Source: ZC4RG35 sp964388105
Lineage (GTDB): Bacteria > Actinomycetota > Acidimicrobiia > Spongiisociales > ZC4RG35
Length of the DNA: 16,774 nucleotides
Direction of reading: 5' to 3'
NCBI GenBank assembly: GCA_964388105.1
Contig: CAYLYQ010000046.1
Coordinates: forward strand, 1-16,774
A program made the translations under genes and the position numbers. The notes beneath the pieces were generated by a model. It searched no databases. It was not told the DNA's origin and saw only the letters and a program-made list of their open reading frames with translations. Each line of letters opens with the position of its first letter. Within the stretch, counting starts at the first letter, position 1. This document shows positions 1 to 8,133 of this stretch, piece by piece.

Positions 1-81
1 GGAACTCACCCCCTCCCCCTCACTGCGTTCGGGTACTCCCCCACAAGTGGGGGAGAAATCCTGAGAGAGGCCACCTCGTGA
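1..81 (+). CDS. Possible 3' end of nuoG (partial, uncertain)
   Basis: The frame beginning at base 1 stays open until a TGA at 79-81, which overlaps the GTG start of nuoH by four bases. The next three junctions of this operon (H/I, I/J, J/K) use the same kind of overlap, so the frame could be the tail of the preceding complex I gene, normally nuoG. Against this, 26 open codons are unremarkable in GC-rich DNA, and most of the stretch is a palindromic repeat-like sequence that would encode a low-complexity tail. NuoG may equally have stopped before the window. The tail shows no family motif. Confidence 0.25.
   Translation, partial: GTHPLPLTAFGYSPTSGGEILREATS
36..55. repeat. Perfect palindrome (9-bp arms, 2-base loop) upstream of nuoH
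   Basis: CTCCCCCAC (36-44) and GTGGGGGAG (47-55) are exact reverse complements separated by AA. The preceding bases (8-35) are C-rich. No T tract follows, so it is not a standard intrinsic terminator, and it lies inside an actively reading operon. It resembles dispersed intergenic or REP-like palindromes of high-GC genomes, but no second copy is present in this window, so repeat status is an inference. In RNA it would form a very stable stem ending 22 bases before the nuoH start. Confidence 0.6.
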
Positions 82-1082
82 CCTTTCTGACGGACCTCCT
101 GGCCAACTTCTGGGTGGCGCTGGTGCTCAAGCTGGCAGTGGTGGCGTTGATCATCCCGCTGATCGGCATGGTGATCGGGTTCGCCGAGATGAAGCTCTCG
201 GCCAAGATGCAGTCCCGAGTCGGGCCGTACTTCGCCGGCGGCCGCTGGGGCTGGGCCCAGCTCATCGCCGACGGCGTCAAGTTCTTCCAGAAGGAAGACC
301 TCATCCCCAGGGATGCCGACCGACCGGTCTTCAAGTACGCACCGGTCGTGGTGATGATGGGCACCGTCGCCCTGTTCGTCGTGATCCCGTTCGGTCCCGG
401 GATCATCTTCAGGGACCTCTCGGTGGGCATCTTCTACGCCCTGGCCATCTCGTCCCTGTCGACCGTCGGAGTGCTCATGGCGGGCTGGTCGTCGGCCAAC
501 AAGTACTCCCTCATCGGCGGCCTCCGGGCCGCCGGTCAGTTGATCGCCTATGAGCTGCCCCTGGTCTTCGCCGCGGTGGCCGTCGTGATCATGGCGGGGA
601 CGATGAGCATGAGCGGGATCGTCGAGGCTCAGATCACAGCCGGCTACCCGTTCGTCATCTTCCAGATCGTCGGCTTCGCGGTGTTCATGATCGCGGCGCT
701 CGCCGAACTGTCCCGGATCCCGTTCGACCTCCCCATTGCCGAGTCCGAGCTGGTCATGGGCTACCTCACCGAGTACTCCGGCTTCCGGTTCCTCTTCTTC
801 TTCCTGGCCGAGTTCGCCAACATGTTCTCGATGTCGGCCATCGCCGTCACCCTGTTCCTCGGGGGATGGCACCTTCCCGGCATCCCCGAGAGCACGCTCG
901 AGTTCCTCGGCCCGGTGATCCTGATCGGCAAGAGCCTTCTCCTCGTGTTCGCCATGATCTGGTTCCGCTGGACCTTCCCCCGAGTCCGCCAGGACCAGCT
1001 GCAGGCTCTCGCCTGGAAATGGCTCATCCCGATCTCCCTCGCCAACGTCATCCTGACCGGAATCTTCAAGGTGGTGCTGTGA
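78..1082 (+). CDS. nuoH: NADH-quinone oxidoreductase subunit H (NuoH/ND1)
   Basis: Multi-pass membrane subunit of complex I that joins the peripheral arm to the proton-pumping arm and forms most of the quinone-binding chamber. The 334-residue length is normal. Visible family features are the first helix followed by E37 and the MQ-R-GP segment (44-50), the Q-A-D--K-F-KED region near 60-80, the E-SELV-GY segment after TM5, and a C-terminal WFRWTFPR motif. The GTG start at 78 is preceded by AGAGAGG at 64-70. In the usual ERK motif the Arg is Met here (E37-M38-K39), and GPN reads GPY. It is followed without a gap by nuoI (GTGA overlap). Confidence 0.96.
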   Translation: MTFLTDLLANFWVALVLKLAVVALIIPLIGMVIGFAEMKLSAKMQSRVGPYFAGGRWGWAQLIADGVKFFQKEDLIPRDADRPVFKYAPVVVMMGTVALFVVIPFGPGIIFRDLSVGIFYALAISSLSTVGVLMAGWSSANKYSLIGGLRAAGQLIAYELPLVFAAVAVVIMAGTMSMSGIVEAQITAGYPFVIFQIVGFAVFMIAALAELSRIPFDLPIAESELVMGYLTEYSGFRFLFFFLAEFANMFSMSAIAVTLFLGGWHLPGIPESTLEFLGPVILIGKSLLLVFAMIWFRWTFPRVRQDQLQALAWKWLIPISLANVILTGIFKVVL

Positions 1083-1567
1083 GCAGCAGGACGATCCCAG
1101 GAGCCGGACTGGCCAAGGGCATGTGGGTCCTCCTCTACACGATGGTGAGGACGATCTTCAGGCCCAAGAAGTATCTGGCCACCGTCAACTACCCCCTGGA
1201 GAAAGAGATGCTCGTGCCGAGGGCGCGCGGCGTCATCGCACTCGACCAGGAGGCGTGCACGGTGTGCATGCTGTGCGCCCGGAACTGCCCCGACTGGTGC
1301 ATCTACATCGAGGGGCACAAGGAGGAGATCCCGCCGGACAAGCCGGGCGGCCGGATCAAGGTCCGCAACAAGCTCGACCGCTTCGACATCGACTACGCCC
1401 TGTGCATGTACTGCGGCATCTGCGTCGAGGTCTGCCCCTTCGACGCCCTCTTCTGGAGCCCCGAGTACGAGTACTCGGAGGGGCAGATGGGCAACCTGAT
1501 GCACGACATGGACAAGCTCCAGGACTGGCTCGCCACCGTCCCCAAGCAGCCGGAGCTGGAAAAGTGA
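1079..1567 (+). CDS. nuoI: NADH-quinone oxidoreductase subunit I (NuoI, 2x[4Fe-4S])
   Basis: Ferredoxin-like subunit of complex I carrying clusters N6a and N6b, which pass electrons toward the terminal cluster N2 and quinone. The 162-residue product has two classic CxxCxxCxxxCP motifs: C60, C63, C66 and C70 in the first, C109, C112, C115 and C119 in the second. An amphipathic N-terminal stretch would hold it against the membrane arm. I chose the GTG at 1079 because it overlaps the nuoH stop as GTGA, the same arrangement as at the next two junctions, and gives a normal length. The reading frame is open further upstream inside nuoH, but that part shows no homology. Confidence 0.96.
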   Translation: MSSRTIPGAGLAKGMWVLLYTMVRTIFRPKKYLATVNYPLEKEMLVPRARGVIALDQEACTVCMLCARNCPDWCIYIEGHKEEIPPDKPGGRIKVRNKLDRFDIDYALCMYCGICVEVCPFDALFWSPEYEYSEGQMGNLMHDMDKLQDWLATVPKQPELEK

Positions 1568-2121
1568 CCTTTGGCGACTGGATCGCAGAGCCCGTCAACT
1601 GGGCGTTCCTCGCCATCGGGGCGGTGACACTGTGGTCGGGCTTCCGGGTGGTCACGGCGCGGAACGTGGTGCACGCCGCCCTCTTCCTGGTGGCCGCCAT
1701 GGGCGGGATCGCCGCGCTGTTCCTCCTGCTCTCGGCCGAGTTCGTGGCCTGGGCGCTGGTCCTCGTCTACATCGGCGCGGTCATCATCCTCTTCCTGTTC
1801 GGCATCATGATCACGAGGGCACCGACCGGGATCGACGAGGCGCTGACCACCGAGAAGCAGCTGGTGCCGGGCATCCTCTCTCTCTCCCTGTTCGCCCTCA
1901 TCTGCTGGGCCTCGGTCGAGGCCTACAGCGGCACCATGCTCGCCACGACCGGCAGCCCCTCGTCCACCGACCTGCTGGGCGAGATGCTGGTGACCCGTTT
2001 CGTCATCCCGTTCGAGGTCGTGGGATTCGTGTTACTGGGAGCTCTCGTCGGGGGCATCACCATCGCGCGCCGCGACTTGACACCCCTCGAGGAGGAACAG
2101 AGGGAGGCGGGACTGGCATGA
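1564..2121 (+). CDS. nuoJ: NADH-quinone oxidoreductase subunit J (NuoJ/ND6)
   Basis: Membrane-arm subunit of complex I. The 185-residue product has about five hydrophobic helices. The third, around VLVYIGAVIILFLFGIM, contains the conserved Tyr-Ile-Gly-Ala segment with the pi-bulge characteristic of ND6/NuoJ. The C-terminus is charged and faces the cytoplasm. The GTG start at 1564 overlaps the nuoI stop (GTGA), and the stop overlaps the nuoK ATG (ATGA), which points to translational coupling. Its position between nuoI and nuoK agrees with the canonical nuo order. Confidence 0.95.
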   Translation: MTFGDWIAEPVNWAFLAIGAVTLWSGFRVVTARNVVHAALFLVAAMGGIAALFLLLSAEFVAWALVLVYIGAVIILFLFGIMITRAPTGIDEALTTEKQLVPGILSLSLFALICWASVEAYSGTMLATTGSPSSTDLLGEMLVTRFVIPFEVVGFVLLGALVGGITIARRDLTPLEEEQREAGLA

Positions 2122-2423
2122 CCATCATCCAGTTCGTCATCCTCGGCGCGGCCCTGTTCTCCATGGGGGTCTACGGGCTCCTGGTGCGGAGGAACCTGGT
2201 CCTCATCCTCCTGTCGGTGGAGTTGATGCTGGGGGCCGTCAACCTCAACCTGGTGGCGTTCGAGTCGATGCTGGCGACCAGCCAGGCCCTGGGTCAGGTG
2301 TTCGCCATCTTCGTGATCACCGTCGCGGCTGCCGAAGTGGGAATCGGTCTCGCCATCGTCCTCATGATCTTCCGCAACCGGCGTTCGGCCAACGTCGACG
2401 AGCTGACCCTGATGAGGTGGTGA
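2118..2423 (+). CDS. nuoK: NADH-quinone oxidoreductase subunit K (NuoK/ND4L)
   Basis: Smallest membrane subunit of complex I, 101 residues with three transmembrane helices, related to MrpC of Na+/H+ antiporters. Two membrane-buried glutamates that are essential in this family are present: E35 in LSVELML and E73 in AAAEVGIGLAI. They form part of the proton path linking quinone chemistry to the antiporter-like subunits. The ATG at 2118 overlaps the nuoJ stop. The stop at 2421-2423 lies four bases before nuoL. Confidence 0.96.
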   Translation: MTIIQFVILGAALFSMGVYGLLVRRNLVLILLSVELMLGAVNLNLVAFESMLATSQALGQVFAIFVITVAAAEVGIGLAIVLMIFRNRRSANVDELTLMRW

Positions 2424-2427
2424 CGCG

Positions 2428-4449
2428 ATGATCGCCATGCTCGCCACCGAGGCTCCGTCTGTGGGCACGGAAGGGGGCTTCTTCGCCGACACGGCCGGGA
2501 TCATGCTGGTCCTCCCGTTCCTGGCCTTTCTCCTCATCCTGGCGTTCGGGAAGAACCTGAAGCACCAAGGGGGCGAGATCGCGGTCGGCGCGCTGGCGAT
2601 CAACCTGATCTGGGCGACTGCCCTGTTCGTCTCCAACATGGTCTCGCCGGTGGTGACCGAGGTCACCTTCGAGATCGGCCGTATCGGATCCGGGCTGGCG
2701 TTCGAACTGGGTTGGGTGATCGACGGCCTCTCCGTGATGATGTACTTCCTGGTCAACGCCGTCGGCCTGGCCGTGTTCATCTACGCGCTCGGGTACATGC
2801 ACGGCGATCGTCGGGTGCCGTGGTTCTTCGCCGCCTTCTCGCTGTTCGCCGGAGCGATGCTCCTGCTGGTCTCCGCGCCCAACCTGATCCAGCTCATCAT
2901 CGGTTGGGAGGGAGTCGGTCTGGCCTCCTACTTCCTCATCGGCTTCTACTGGGAAGACATGGCCAACGTGAAGTCCGGCAACAAGGCGTTCATGGTCAAC
3001 AAGCTCGCCGACGTGGGGCTCCTCCTCGGAGCCGTCGTGCTGGGCGTGACCATGGGCACGTTCTCGTTCTCCGAGATGGAGCATCTCGCCGCCGCCGGCA
3101 GCGCGGCTCTGGGCGGGGTGGCGGTGGTGGGCGGACTGCTGCTGTTCTTCGGCGCCATGGGCAAGAGCGCCCAGTTCCCGCTCCACATCTGGCTCCCCGA
3201 CGCCATGGCCGGCCCGACGCCGGTCTCGGCCCTGATGCACGCCGCCACCATGGTCACTGCGGGCATCTACCTCATGGCCCGGACCTTCCCCCTCTACGAG
3301 AACCTGATCACTGCCGACGCGCGCATGGTCATGGTCGTGATCGGGGCGATCACCCTGTTCGCCATCGGCCTGCTGGCTCTGACCGCCGACGACATCAAGA
3401 AGGTGCTGGCGTACTCGACGGTGTCGCAGCTGGGATACATGATGACCGCCATCGCCGCCGGCGGGTACACGGCGGGCCTCTTCCACCTCTTCACCCACGC
3501 CTTCTTCAAGGCTCTCCTGTTCCTCGGGGCGGGGTCGGTGATCCACGCGGTCCACTCCAACAACATGAGCGACATGGGCGGCCTCGCCAAAGTGATGCCG
3601 ACGACTTACCGCACCTTCGTCATCGGGTCGCTGGCGCTCGCCGGGATCTTCCCGTTCGCCGGCTTCTGGTCGAAGGACGAGATCCTCGCCACCCTCGGCC
3701 ACGAGGGCTACACGGTGGTGATGTGGATCGCGATCGCGGGCGCCTTCGTCACCGCGTTCTACATGGCCCGGGCGGTGGCCCTCACCTTCCACGGCACCTA
3801 CAAGGGCCACGGCCACCCGCACGAGTCGCCGCCGATCATGACCCGCCCGCTCGTGGCGCTGGCCATCCCGTCGGTCCTCTTCGGCCTGCTCAACATCCCC
3901 GGCGTCGAATGGCCCGGCATCGGCAACTTCATCAACTGGCTCGCGGTCCGCGGCGTCGCGATGGGCGACCATCACGCCGAGTCGATCGACTTCCTGCTCG
4001 CCGGGATCGGCCTCGTGGCCGCGATCGCCGGGCTGGTCCTCGGCTGGATGATCTTCGGCCCGGACCGCGACACGCAGCGAGCGCGCGACCGGTTCGAGGT
4101 ACCGCTGCTCTACCCCCTGTTGCGCCGCAAGTACTACCTCGACGACGTGTCCGACGGCATCACCGCGGCCACGATGGGCCCGATCGCACGGTTCGTCAAC
4201 TGGACCAACACCTACGTGTTCGACGGGATCGTCAACGCCGTGGGAGGCTTCTCCGTGATCCTCGGCAAGTTCGTCTACAACCGGGTCGACCAGAGGGGCG
4301 TCGACGGGATCGTGCATGGCCTGACCGCGGCCACCGACGGAGCGGGCACGGTCATGCGGAGATGGCAGTCGGGTCGCATCCAGCAGTACGCCGCGGCCTT
4401 CGTCGCCGGCGTGATCGTGCTGACGGCAGTGTTCATGTTCGTGTTATAG
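2428..4449 (+). CDS. nuoL: NADH-quinone oxidoreductase subunit L (NuoL/ND5)
   Basis: Distal antiporter-like proton-pumping subunit of complex I. The 673-residue length is normal for NuoL and includes the C-terminal lateral-helix (HL) region and final membrane anchor, roughly residues 540-673. Key charged residues are present: E161 in GWEGVGLASY, K246 in GKSAQFPLHIWLPDAM, and K324/K325 before VLAYSTVSQLGYM. The histidine-containing segment HLFTHAFFKALLFL is also conserved. The ATG at 2428 follows the nuoK stop by four bases, and a GAGGT at 2414-2418 gives a plausible ribosome site. The protein is hydrophobic throughout, with about 16 predicted helices. Confidence 0.96.
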   Translation: MIAMLATEAPSVGTEGGFFADTAGIMLVLPFLAFLLILAFGKNLKHQGGEIAVGALAINLIWATALFVSNMVSPVVTEVTFEIGRIGSGLAFELGWVIDGLSVMMYFLVNAVGLAVFIYALGYMHGDRRVPWFFAAFSLFAGAMLLLVSAPNLIQLIIGWEGVGLASYFLIGFYWEDMANVKSGNKAFMVNKLADVGLLLGAVVLGVTMGTFSFSEMEHLAAAGSAALGGVAVVGGLLLFFGAMGKSAQFPLHIWLPDAMAGPTPVSALMHAATMVTAGIYLMARTFPLYENLITADARMVMVVIGAITLFAIGLLALTADDIKKVLAYSTVSQLGYMMTAIAAGGYTAGLFHLFTHAFFKALLFLGAGSVIHAVHSNNMSDMGGLAKVMPTTYRTFVIGSLALAGIFPFAGFWSKDEILATLGHEGYTVVMWIAIAGAFVTAFYMARAVALTFHGTYKGHGHPHESPPIMTRPLVALAIPSVLFGLLNIPGVEWPGIGNFINWLAVRGVAMGDHHAESIDFLLAGIGLVAAIAGLVLGWMIFGPDRDTQRARDRFEVPLLYPLLRRKYYLDDVSDGITAATMGPIARFVNWTNTYVFDGIVNAVGGFSVILGKFVYNRVDQRGVDGIVHGLTAATDGAGTVMRRWQSGRIQQYAAAFVAGVIVLTAVFMFVL

Positions 4450-4474
4450 AGAGTGATGGAGGAGAGGCCTTCAA

Positions 4475-6082
4475 ATGGACTGGTTCGATAGCTGGGCGCT
4501 GACACTGGTTGTCTTCGTGCCTCTGGTCGGGGCACTGGTGCTCGGCCTCATCCCGAAGGAGAAAGAGACCGCGATCAAGGGCGCGGGCCTGGCGACGGCG
4601 GCGATCGCCTTCATCGTCAGCCTGGGCGTCATCGTCGGCTTCGACTTCGGGGCGCGCGGCTACAACACGTACCAGTTCGAGGTCGATCTGCCGTGGATCG
4701 GCGCCATCAACGCCAACTACCACCTCGGTTTGGACGGGATCAGCCTTCCTCTCCTCGTGCTGTCCACCTTCATGGTGCTGATGTGCGTGATCTACTCCTG
4801 GAACCACTGGGACGAACCGAAGAACCCGAAGGCATTCCTGGTCCTGATGCTGATCCTGGCGACCGGGATGAACGGCACCTTCGTCGCCCTCGACCTGGTG
4901 CTCTTCTTCATCTTCTTCGAGCTGGTCCTGTTGCCCATGTACTTCATGATCGGAGTCTGGGGCGACCGCTCGATGCGGAAGATCCCCGGCTTCAAGCGTC
5001 AGTACGAGACGCGGCTCTACGCGGCGATCAAGTTCTTCATCTTCACGCTGTTCGGGTCGGCGTTCATGCTCCTCGGGTTCCTGGCGCTCTACCTGCGCTC
5101 GGGTGACTTCGGCGAGCGGACCTTCGACATCACGGCGCTGACCGACCTGGGTGCCGCCGGAGCGTTCACCGGCACCTTTGCCTTCCTCGTGTTCGGTGGG
5201 CTGTTCCTCGGCTTCGCCGTCAAGGTGCCGATGTGGCCGCTCCACACCTGGCTCCCCGACGCCCATACGGCGGCTCCGACCGTTGGCTCCGTCTTGCTGG
5301 CGGCGGTGATGCTGAAGCTCGGCGGCTACGGGTTCATCCGCATCTCGCTACCGATCCTGCCCGACGAGGCCCGGCGCTGGGCACCTGCTCTGGCGATCCT
5401 GGCGGTGATCGGGATCATCTACGGCTCACTCGCCTGTCTTGCCCAGACGGACATGAAGCGACTGATCGCCTTCTCGTCCGTCGGCCACATGGGGTTCGTC
5501 ATGCTCGGCATCTCCACCCTCACCGACGTCGGCATCAACGCCGCCGTGATCGGCATGGTGGCGCACGGTCTCATCACCGGCCTGCTCTTCTTCCTGGCCG
5601 GGTCGATCGCCCACCGGTACCACACGAGGGAGATGGAGCGCCTCGGCGGCAACATGAAGCTGATGCCCATCCTGGGCGGCCTCCTGGCCTTCACCGCCAT
5701 GGCATCGCTGGGCCTGCCCGGTTTGGCCGGTTTCTGGGGTGAGTTCATGTCGCTCGTGGCGTCGTACAACCCCCTGGAGGGGCTGTCCCTCGGCGTGTTC
5801 CGCACCGCCATGGTGGGCGGCGCCATCGGCACCGTGCTCACCGCCGGGTACATGCTCATGCTGCTGCAGAAGGTCAATCTCGGTGAGCCCTCGGCCGAAT
5901 GGGACGGCAAGGAGTTCCACGACGTCGATCGGTTCGAGGCGATGGCGTGGGTTCCCCTCGTCATCCTCGTGGTCGTGATCGGCCTGTATCCGAAGGTGAT
6001 CTTCAACGCCACGACGGACACCATCACTTCGATGGTGGAGATGGTCTTCAACGCAACCACCACGGTCTCGTTGGGCGGATAG
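4475..6082 (+). CDS. nuoM: NADH-quinone oxidoreductase subunit M (NuoM/ND4)
   Basis: Middle antiporter-like proton-pumping subunit of complex I, 535 residues with about 14 predicted helices. Family signatures are E149 in FFELVLLPMYF, K250 in VKVPMWPLHTWLPDAH, the APTVGSVLLAAVMLKLGGYG segment, and KRLIAFSSVGHMGFV. The ATG at 4475 is preceded by a purine-rich GGAGGAGAGG (4459-4468), one of the better ribosome sites in the operon. This is consistent with independent initiation after the 25-base gap from nuoL rather than coupling. Confidence 0.96.
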   Translation: MDWFDSWALTLVVFVPLVGALVLGLIPKEKETAIKGAGLATAAIAFIVSLGVIVGFDFGARGYNTYQFEVDLPWIGAINANYHLGLDGISLPLLVLSTFMVLMCVIYSWNHWDEPKNPKAFLVLMLILATGMNGTFVALDLVLFFIFFELVLLPMYFMIGVWGDRSMRKIPGFKRQYETRLYAAIKFFIFTLFGSAFMLLGFLALYLRSGDFGERTFDITALTDLGAAGAFTGTFAFLVFGGLFLGFAVKVPMWPLHTWLPDAHTAAPTVGSVLLAAVMLKLGGYGFIRISLPILPDEARRWAPALAILAVIGIIYGSLACLAQTDMKRLIAFSSVGHMGFVMLGISTLTDVGINAAVIGMVAHGLITGLLFFLAGSIAHRYHTREMERLGGNMKLMPILGGLLAFTAMASLGLPGLAGFWGEFMSLVASYNPLEGLSLGVFRTAMVGGAIGTVLTAGYMLMLLQKVNLGEPSAEWDGKEFHDVDRFEAMAWVPLVILVVVIGLYPKVIFNATTDTITSMVEMVFNATTTVSLGG

Positions 6083-6086
6083 GCAC

Positions 6087-7568
6087 ATGGATCTGCACGT
6101 CGACTGGCTCGCGCTCTCCCCGGAACTCGTGGTCGTGGGGACGCTGCTCGTCGTGCTCGCGCTCGACCTGTTCCTGCCGCGGCATCTCAAGTACTGGACG
6201 GCCACGGTGGCTGTCGCCGGGACCGCCCTGGCGCTGCTGCCTCTGGCGGCGATGGCGCTCGACGGGTCCACACGGTCGATGTTCGAGGGGTCGTTCGTGG
6301 TCGACGACTTCGCCCTCGTCTTGAAGGGGCTGTTCCTGATCGCGGGCTACGTGGTGTTCCTCATGTCCCACCACTACATCGAGTCCGACCGCTACTACCA
6401 GGGCGAGTACTACCTCTTGCTGCTGGCGTCGATCCTCGGCTCACTGGTCATGGCCTCAGCTCGTGACCTCATCGTCCTCTTCGTCGGCATCGAGCTGACG
6501 ACAGGTCCCCTCTACATGCTGGCCGGCTGGAGAAAGGGCGACGTGAAGTCCAACGAGGCGTCGATGAAGTACTTCATCCTCGGCGTGCTCTCCACCGCCG
6601 TGATGCTCTACGGCATGTCGCTGATCTTCGGCCTCACCGGGGAGGTCACCTTCTCCGGGATTGCCGAGGCGACCGCCGGCAGGGCGGACGAGCCGCTCCT
6701 GATCATGGCGGTGCTCTTCCTGCTCGTCGGGTTCGGATTCAAGGTGTCAGCGGTGCCCTTCCATTTCTGGGCGCCGGATACCTACGAGGGGGCGCCCACA
6801 CCCATCACCGCGTACCTGTCGGTGAACTCGAAGGCAGCCGGGTTCGTGGCGATGCTGATCGTGCTCTACCTCGCACTGCCAGGTCTCTCCGAGATCTGGG
6901 CTCCCGCTCTCTGGGTGCTGGCCGCCCTGTCGATGACGCTGGGCAACCTGTCGGCTCTCCGCCAGACCAACATCGTGCGGCTCCTGGCCTACTCCTCGAT
7001 CGCGCAGGCTGGCTTCATGATGGTCCCGTTCGCGGCCGCGGCCGTCGCCGGAGCCGACCTCGAGGAGGCCTTCGCCGCCACCGTGATCTACATGGTGATC
7101 TACGCCATCATGAACCTGGGGGCATTCGCTGTCGTCATCGCCGGCTCCCGAGTCACCAACTCCGGCGAGATCCCCGCATGGGCGGGCCTGGGGCGGATCG
7201 ATCCCCGGGTTGGCGTGATGACCTTGATCTTCTTCTTTTCCCTGGCCGGCATCCCGCCGCTGGCGGGCTGGTTCGCCAAGTTCGTCATGTTCCGGTCGGT
7301 GATCATCGCCGGCGGCACCGCCACAGTGGTCCTGGCGATCATCGCCGCAGTCAACGCGGTCATCTCTCTCTACTACTACGCCCGAGTCGTCAAGACCGTG
7401 TGGATGGACGAGGTGACCAACCTCGCCGACGCCGAGGTGACGGCACCCGCCGGCTCACTCCGGCTGGCATTGGGAGTGGTGGTGGTGCTGACAGTCCTCA
7501 TCGGGTTCTACCCGGCGGCGGCCACGTTCGTGGGCGAGGCCTCCCGGGTCCTCGCCGCCGGCGGCTGA
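6087..7568 (+). CDS. nuoN: NADH-quinone oxidoreductase subunit N (NuoN/ND2)
   Basis: Proximal antiporter-like subunit of complex I and normally the last gene of nuo operons. The 493-residue product carries E136 in GIELTTGPLYML, K219 in GFKVSAVPFHFWAPDTYEGAPTP, and RLLAYSSIAQAGFMM, all diagnostic of NuoN. The ATG at 6087 lies four bases after the nuoM stop. I found no hairpin with a T tract after the stop at 7566-7568, so the operon's 3' end is not visible and read-through into the next small gene is possible. Confidence 0.96.
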   Translation: MDLHVDWLALSPELVVVGTLLVVLALDLFLPRHLKYWTATVAVAGTALALLPLAAMALDGSTRSMFEGSFVVDDFALVLKGLFLIAGYVVFLMSHHYIESDRYYQGEYYLLLLASILGSLVMASARDLIVLFVGIELTTGPLYMLAGWRKGDVKSNEASMKYFILGVLSTAVMLYGMSLIFGLTGEVTFSGIAEATAGRADEPLLIMAVLFLLVGFGFKVSAVPFHFWAPDTYEGAPTPITAYLSVNSKAAGFVAMLIVLYLALPGLSEIWAPALWVLAALSMTLGNLSALRQTNIVRLLAYSSIAQAGFMMVPFAAAAVAGADLEEAFAATVIYMVIYAIMNLGAFAVVIAGSRVTNSGEIPAWAGLGRIDPRVGVMTLIFFFSLAGIPPLAGWFAKFVMFRSVIIAGGTATVVLAIIAAVNAVISLYYYARVVKTVWMDEVTNLADAEVTAPAGSLRLALGVVVVLTVLIGFYPAAATFVGEASRVLAAGG

Positions 7569-7650
7569 TTCGTCCAATTTCCAGCCCGCACCTCCCAAGA
7601 GCGCCACGTAGTGTTCCGGCGCGATCCGAGGGACGAAGGCAGGTGAGTTG
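7569..7650 (+). other. Gap between nuoN and the SnoaL-like gene
   Basis: This 82-base gap holds a weak inverted repeat, GCGCC (7601-7605) and GGCGC (7618-7622), with no T run after it. There is a TAnnnT-type box, TAGTGT (7609-7614), but no convincing -35 at the right distance. An AGGTGAG at 7641-7647 provides the ribosome site for the downstream GTG. I cannot decide whether the downstream gene has its own promoter. Confidence 0.3.
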
Positions 7651-8031
7651 GTGAGCGAGAACCGTGCTGTCGTGGAGCGGCTCATAGCCTGCTTCAACGA
7701 TCGTCAGATCCAGGTGATGGACGAGCTCTTTCATGAGGACGCGATCATGGACTGGCCGCAGTCGGGGGAGCTGGTGGTGGGCGGTGACAATCGCCGGGCC
7801 ATCTACGGATCATTCCCGTCGCTCCCGACCATCGCTCCGCGCCGGATACTCGAGGCGGGAGATCTCGTGGTTGCCGAAGCCACACTGGATTACGGGGATG
7901 CATCTTTCGCGACGGTGATCATCTTCGAGTTCCGCGACGGAAAGATCGCGCGGGAGACCGCTTATTGGGCCGAGCCGTTCGAAGCGCCCGAGTGGCGCAG
8001 GGAGTGGGTGCAACTCGGCGGTGATGGCTAG
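7651..8031 (+). CDS. SnoaL-like / NTF2-fold small protein
   Basis: A 126-residue protein with the look of the SnoaL-like (NTF2 superfamily) cone fold. It has an N-terminal helix ending in LIACFNDRQ, then MDELFHEDAIMDWP, a central region with GDLVVAEATLDY, and a closing strand pair around FEFRDGKIARETAYWAEPF. Such proteins are small cytoplasmic enzymes or ligand-binding domains; the substrate cannot be told from sequence. The GTG at 7651 is preferred because AGGTGAG lies just upstream; a TTG at 7648 would add one residue. The gene follows nuoN in the same direction, but nothing links it functionally to complex I. It converges with the minus-strand transporter genes. Confidence 0.8.
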   Translation: MSENRAVVERLIACFNDRQIQVMDELFHEDAIMDWPQSGELVVGGDNRRAIYGSFPSLPTIAPRRILEAGDLVVAEATLDYGDASFATVIIFEFRDGKIARETAYWAEPFEAPEWRREWVQLGGDG

Positions 8032-8133
8032 CCAACCCCGCTAGCTCATCCCTGGCGAGGCCTACCCGCTCCAACCCTTCGGGTCGATGTCCAAAGATCC
8101 AGAAATCGTGATGCGAGCATTCAAGGTCGTTTG
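8032..8133. other. Convergent intergenic gap
   Basis: 102 bases between two convergent genes. Only short inverted repeats are visible (for example ACCC-TTC-GGGT near 8084-8094, and GCTAGC), none followed by a T tract on either strand. A bidirectional terminator would be expected here, but I cannot identify one. GC content falls noticeably near 8090 where the transporter module begins. Confidence 0.35.

Noticed and set aside
2362..4317. Long minus-strand open frame (651 codons) opposite nuoL
   Set aside because: Composition is His/Asp/Glu/Arg-rich with no domain, the usual antisense shadow of a high-GC membrane-protein gene; nuoL itself is unmistakable.
7601..7622. Inverted repeat GCGCC/GGCGC after nuoN as operon terminator
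   Set aside because: Only a five-base stem with a 12-base loop and no T tract follows; too weak to call.
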